Assembly (NCBI RefSeq): GCF_021130785.1
Contig: NW_025776832.1
Span: 186,001 to 250,000, forward strand
Source of the DNA: Homalodisca vitripennis
Taxonomy: Eukaryota > Arthropoda > Insecta > Hemiptera > Cicadellidae
DNA length: 64,000 nucleotides
Reading direction: 5' to 3'
Part shown: positions 59,542-64,000 of the stretch, piece after piece
How the letters are laid out: every line of letters begins with the position of its first letter
Position numbering within the stretch: position 1 is the first letter of the stretch
Notes under the pieces: model-generated
Seen by the model: the letters and a program-made list of their open reading frames with translations, nothing else
Told to the model about the DNA's origin: nothing
The model's database searches: none
Made by a program: the position numbers and the translations under genes

Positions 59542-59728
59542 GTAATTTTTGTGATTCAATGTTTACTGAAAAAAATTACTTTCTAATTGGTTACAGTAGT
59601 CAGCTTTATTATAATTGTGGTTTATTTACGCCATAGTAACTAAATCAAGTTATAAACTAAATATTTAACAATTTTAATTTTAATTGACGTTTTTGACCCG
59701 GAATAAATAAATAACTATTTATACTTAC

Positions 59729-59903
59729 CAATTGATGATTCTTATGCATTTCTTATTTGCAGTTTTAGTCTCAAACCTATGGAGAATGTAAGTGTCTGTA
59801 GAACCATCAGTATGTAATAAGGCAGAATTCAAATCAAATTTATTTGTGTGACACCTAAAGCCTATAAGGTTGCCAGGGTGTATTTCACATTTACAGTTAA
59901 GGT
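59729..59903 (-). CDS. Candidate internal coding exon (57 codons), unassigned
   Basis: On the minus strand a pyrimidine-rich acceptor (GGTTCTTTCAG) precedes 59903, and a strong donor (TTG/GTAAGTAT) follows 59729. Between them one frame is open for 57 full codons with two extra bases at each end. It has a Cys cluster near the start (NCKCEIH, GFRCH) and a basic end (KKCIRIIN). No family is recognised and no partner exon was found. The unspliced ORF extends to 60000. Confidence 0.28.
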
Positions 59904-60044
59904 CTGAAAGAACCGGAACCCCCCCCCTCATCCCCCAATAGTACATTATAGGTTGGGGTGTTTTCCCACGCAAATCTTGACATTGCAAAAATATATACAA
60001 GAAAACTACTATTTCTAATAAATAATTTCAATCTTTTACATTAC

Positions 60045-60240
60045 AATAAAGAGATTTTTTTATTTTATCAGGCAAAGTTAGGACTAAGAGGCCCTCTATA
60101 ACACTTGACCTGGAGACCAACAGCTTAACCACCTCCAATGGCCGAGCAGCCGGGCTGCTTGCAAGGACAGGATCGCTCAGCGATCACCCATCCAAGCAGC
60201 AGCCTCGCTCAGAAACGTTACTATGTCCACTATGATAAAA
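60045..60240 (-). mobile_element. 5S-rRNA-like SINE, 5'-truncated
   Basis: The minus strand contains GCTTGGATGGGTGATCGC near 60180-60200, matching the box C region of 5S rRNA (ACTTGGATGGGTGACC). A GC-rich body (CTTGCAAGCAGCCCGGCTGC, CTCCAGGTCAAGTG) and a 3' end with AATAAA at about 60060 follow. The 5' half of 5S is missing. 5S-derived SINEs (SINE3 type) are known; assignment here is by resemblance. The minus strand runs from 60240 to 60045. Confidence 0.5.
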
Positions 60241-60244
60241 GTCA

Positions 60245-62015
60245 TATTTTAATGTGATATTAGTTTAAAGACATTGCACAAAACAATACTCCAGCTATCA
60301 TTTTATTAATTTTTATAAATGGCAATGGTTGGAATAGAGCCCTGAGAGCGATAACCAAGAGAAATCTCAGCTACAGCCCTTTGTTCAGTTTTAGTTAAAA
60401 AAAAAAAAAACTCTGGTACTTCTATAACTTTAGTTTGTAATTAATTTCATAACTCACCGTTTTATAACTGTTCAACTGTATTATTCAATAAAATATTAAA
60501 AAGACGTAGTGCAGGACCTTGTAAGAAGTACTTTTTTCTGGAAATTGTAAAGACAAAGCATTTCAAGACAAAGCAGATAGAAACGACTGAACAGTTCGCT
60601 TGACCTGAAAGAATTACGCGGCAGAATAATTCAACTCGAAGCTTGCGCTTAACTGTTCTAGTTATATAACAATATTTTCATTTAAATCTATTTTTATTAT
60701 AAATGCAAACAAATTATTAAATTTGAGAATTCATTACTTTTTAAATGATTCATTTTGTATATTCAGTAACGTTACAACTGATTTAATTTAATGTAATGTA
60801 ATTGAAGAAGGAGCTTACGTTGATTTTTCTTAGTTTACTCACTATATTGAAAATCACGAAAAACGATACTGTATAACTTTGTATTTTGTAGAGCTCTTCG
60901 ATGGCAATACTATCTTCTTCAGTCACATCGCAAAAGTAAATTTGTTTATTGTATTAGTTTATGCAGTAGACTTCTTGTAATACAACAGATTCTTCATTAT
61001 AGTGATTGAAATAATTTATATATAATTATATAATAAGTTTTAATAGTGCATTTACTTTCAGGTGTATACATTTTCAAGAAATTTTATGGTCTAACGTAGC
61101 ATACCGAAGTACTAAAGGGTGTGTACTAATAAATAAATCTTAGTTTTCAGAGCCGGTAATAATGATGTATTATAACACTCTGATGTTATATACTGCCACT
61201 TTGTCTGAATCGAATGTCACTTACTGAGTTTTCTAACTTACACGGATTTATTTAGAATATATATTATTAATAGCCCTAATTTTGAACACTTCTTCTCACC
61301 GCAAAGTACCACAAACTGCGTTCATAATAAAAATACTTCCTTTTAACTGAACCTTGAATCTTGGCTCCACGAAAAACTGAGACCACAAAATAATCTACTA
61401 AGATGGGTTTTATAACATTATTTAAAATCATAGTTAATACTAGATAGAAACTTTGTCTTTGATATCTGTATTGCACTAATAAACAATCACTGCATACTTA
61501 ATATTTGCTAAAATAGATGATTAAAAGTATATATTTATTAATGCTTTAATTTTCCTTATCTACATATTTTTTTACTCGGTGTTCAACATCAGTTGCAGAA
61601 AAATGCTAAATAACAATTTTATTGTTACTATCAATTCTAATCTATAACTTCTAACCTATACATGTAAAAAAATTAAAATTGTATTTAAATTAACTAAACA
61701 CGGTCGTGATGTCACATGAAAATATTAAGACAGAACAGTTCCTACTCTTAACAGACTCTTTTAAATAATAAACTTGATAATACATAAATTTTTTTAATGC
61801 AACTTTAGAAACCAAGAGGTAATTATTCACACGTTTAGAGACCAGTGAAGGGTAGTTTGGAGGAATCTTCGAAGCACGAATAGACCTGTAAATTAATCAA
61901 GGATCCCATCAATGTCCATATCAAATTGCAGTACATTCGGTTTAGTACATGATACTATTAAAACACATACATACAAACAGACAGATAGATTATAGATATC
62001 TTATTGATAAATAAC
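60245..62015. other. AT-rich stretch, no gene recognised
   Basis: It contains a minus-strand CTGAAGAAG-stem-CGAAG motif at 60885-60935 and nothing else of note. The ORF at 61276-61476 has no domain. Confidence 0.45.
60885..60935 (-). other. Second CTGAAGA-stem-GAA motif
   Basis: The minus strand reads GACTGAAGAAGATAGTATTG, then CCATCGAAGAGC. GATAG/CCATC can pair with one mismatch, placing a small hairpin between CTGAAGA and GAA. It has the same general pattern as the motif at 32275-32345. GAAG replaces the GAAA of a hammerhead core, so it is not functional as such. Confidence 0.25.
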
Positions 62016-62024
62016 ACGAGTCAA

Positions 62025-62185
62025 ATCTATGTCTGTCAGCGTATTGTTGTCAGCGAACTCTATCAGTCTTTACAGTGAACGGAGGCGTCTTTGTGTACCC
62101 AAACAATAGGATAGTACAATACCGCACAAAACACGCTGTTGATATACAGGACTTGTTACAAGAGCTTTTCAGTACACGTTTTACG
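62025..62185 (+). repeat. Dispersed repeat, copy at 62 kb
   Basis: Diverged copy of 14625-14785 in the same orientation; shared phrases include TATTGTTGTCAG, TCTTTGTGTA and AGTACAATACCG. Confidence 0.5.
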
Positions 62186-62559
62186 GAAAATTGTTCCACT
62201 GGAAAATTTATGTCCTCATTCACCTTTTAAGATTTTGCACTGAAGAGGAGATCTATGGATTTTTATTCAAAATAATTACCGTAAGTAGCAGTGCCAATAA
62301 TAAAAAAGAAAAATATATTCTAAATCTTAACAATTGAACCAGAGCTGAGATTAATACAACAATTACTAACTATTAGATAGTAATAATGATATAAAATAGT
62401 AATTTGCCGTTGTAAAATCTAATGGTGTAATGTCAATATTGAATGCTTGCAACTCTGCAACTATACAAATATGAGTGGAAAGGAATTATTAAAGCTGGTA
62501 CAAACAGTATTTATCACTTAATTTACTAATCTCCCACGCATACCACCCGATTGATGGCT

Positions 62560-62845
62560 GTGTTATCGAAGCCTATCTCTTGAGGGGCTTGAAAAATGTA
62601 ATTTCTGTCTGTATGTCTCTTGGCATGATATCTTGTAAACGAATTGACCTACACTTTTACACTTGAAAAGATGCTTCAATTTGATATAGCCAACAGTTTG
62701 ATGATGGCGAACGTTCTTCCATGAAATTTGGCTAAGTTTCACTGCAGCCTATCACTCAGTAGGTAGATACATTTTATCTTTTGTCTATATGATTTTAAGT
62801 CTCTCTCTCTCTTCTGGAGGACATCTCAAGAATTAAATGAGACAT
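62560..62845 (+). repeat. Dispersed repeat member (CAGCCAAATC family)
   Basis: It contains GAGGGGCTTGAAAAAT, TCTGTCTGTATGTCTC, GTTTGATGATGGCGA and CATGAAATTTGGCTAAG in the same order as the reverse complement of 19985-20165. A (TC)n-rich run lies at 62799-62813. Confidence 0.5.
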
Positions 62846-64000
62846 AAATTTTAAATCTTCCGAGTAATCTCAGAGAAGCCTTGACACTTGATACATATGC
62901 CTTGTAATATTATCTTACAATATTTTCCATGCGATAGAGTTCACAGAAGTTTGCCGACGCTTCAGAGATAACATGTTGTGATTTCGTTCAGCAACAACCG
63001 AAATAAATCTTAAGCTCTTTTACAATCTGGAACGATTGTCTTCTGCACCTTCAGGACAAAATTATTGTTTCAGCTCACTAATGTTGTCTTCAGGTCTGGG
63101 TATTCCTTGGACACCCTTGCTACGTTGGATTATTTCCTTACACTTTCTATTCAAGAATTAGTAGTTTTCATATATAAGATATCCTGAATGGCCGATGGAA
63201 CGACAAAACCTGGCATTAACTGAATTACTTTAACGGCAGTAACAGAAACTACAGACAAACAATAGGAATTTTGAGTAGAAAGTAGTATTCTACCACGAAT
63301 TAAAATCTGGTGATTTCTAGACTTTGGAACCCAAATTTTAATTTTTGCATGCTCGTTTTAAAGCAGAAATTTATACATATGTAAGATCAATTTAAACTCA
63401 CATAACTGTCGAAAAGACTACAGAGATTAACTGTAAACGTTCATACTCCTTTTACTAGTGTTTCATAAAACTCACTAAATGCAGGAGTTAACTAAAGGTT
63501 CTTCTGCTCATAATTACAACTAAATCAAATGGCAAACAAGAGAATAAACAGAAAACTTTCTGAGACAATAATAACTAAAATATAAAGGTGAAAATAGTTA
63601 TAAACTTAAATTAAATTACATGAATTGCCTTCAATCAGAGTCTAGTATCACTTGTCAGATGTACTGAATATTGACATCCGCTCTCGCCACTAAAAACTGT
63701 CGCCACTCTGGATTTTAAATGTATCTCATCAAATAAAATATCACAGCAATAATTTAAAGCATAAAATAATTACCAAATAATATTTACATACATTTAAAAC
63801 ATTAAACACTTGAGTTCCATTCTATACTGTTGATTATGATACCGGTAAAATTCTATATTCCTCGGCCTCGCTAAGATTAGTTGCGTATCTCGTTGATACA
63901 AATTACTTATAGACAACATCTACTTTTCTATCACAGTACAATGCTGTGTCATTTGTTGAATATAATCGAAGAAATTAAATGAAAAATTCCTTTATTAAAG
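62846..64000. other. No gene recognised
   Basis: AT-rich sequence to the window edge; no long ORF, RNA gene or internal repeat was seen. Confidence 0.45.

Larger units (their letters stand above)
59071..59591. repeat. Head-to-head repeat pair built on a tRNA-like unit, plus a third partial copy
   Basis: The reverse complement of 59071-59266 aligns end to end with 59387-59591 (about 200 bp): GATCATA..AAACGCA.ATGTGAC, GTAAAAAGTAAG, the tRNA-like body, GCAAGTAATTTTT, GATTCAATGTTTA. Between them, 59267-59340 repeats the unit's second half in plus orientation (CGGCGGAGCAGGTAC, then GGCTATTG.CATTTATAC). So there are three copies of one unit. Confidence 0.8.

Overview
The window is AT-rich eukaryotic DNA, most likely from an insect. 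The evidence is a gypsy-type retroelement with an errantivirus/baculovirus-F-like env, insect-style non-LTR elements, tRNA- and 5S-derived SINEs, and spliceosomal splice signals. The order is uncertain; the mix of repeats feels hemipteran, but that is a weak impression. There are no operons, Shine-Dalgarno sites or prokaryotic genes. Almost everything recognisable is a mobile element or tandem repeat. I see only one reasonable host gene and a few isolated exon-like pieces.

Layout. 1-10145 (minus strand): most of a decayed Ty3/gypsy provirus. It has a complete 5' LTR (9313-10145), a tRNA-Leu-type primer binding site, a 1.6 kb leader that looks like an intron, gag with two zinc knuckles, protease, an unexpected SGNH/GDSL-hydrolase-like domain, RT, RNase H, integrase and part of env. 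The 3' LTR lies off the left edge. It abuts a LINE C-terminal remnant (10147-10415). 10.4-17 kb is mostly featureless, with small duplications and a tRNA-Leu-derived SINE. 18.1-26.45 kb is a tandem segmental duplication. Copy 1 holds about four satellite-like units and a SINE insertion. Copy 2 holds the same unit expanded to about 39 copies of 122 bp. 28.2-30.5 kb: an old LINE on the minus strand. 33.9-37.5 kb (minus): a candidate two-exon gene for a small single-pass membrane protein, whose intron carries an 18-copy 109-bp minisatellite. 41.5-44.9 kb: a young non-LTR retrotransposon with endonuclease and RT, broken by one frameshift and one stop. 45-47.6 kb: a small secreted-type ORF, a fold-back repeat cluster and a dispersed repeat. 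49.3-56.7 kb: several minisatellites, two of which (118 and 85 bp) share a core. 59.07-59.6 kb: three copies of a tRNA-like unit, two of them head to head. 60 kb: a 5S-rRNA-like SINE.

How it fits together. This reads as intergenic/intronic DNA shaped by nested transposition and local tandem amplification, not as a gene cluster with a shared job. The most noteworthy items are the SGNH-like domain between protease and RT of the gypsy element, its in-frame leader intron, the readable history of the 122-bp satellite, and the small two-exon gene. All identifications are by eye from sequence; no database search was possible.
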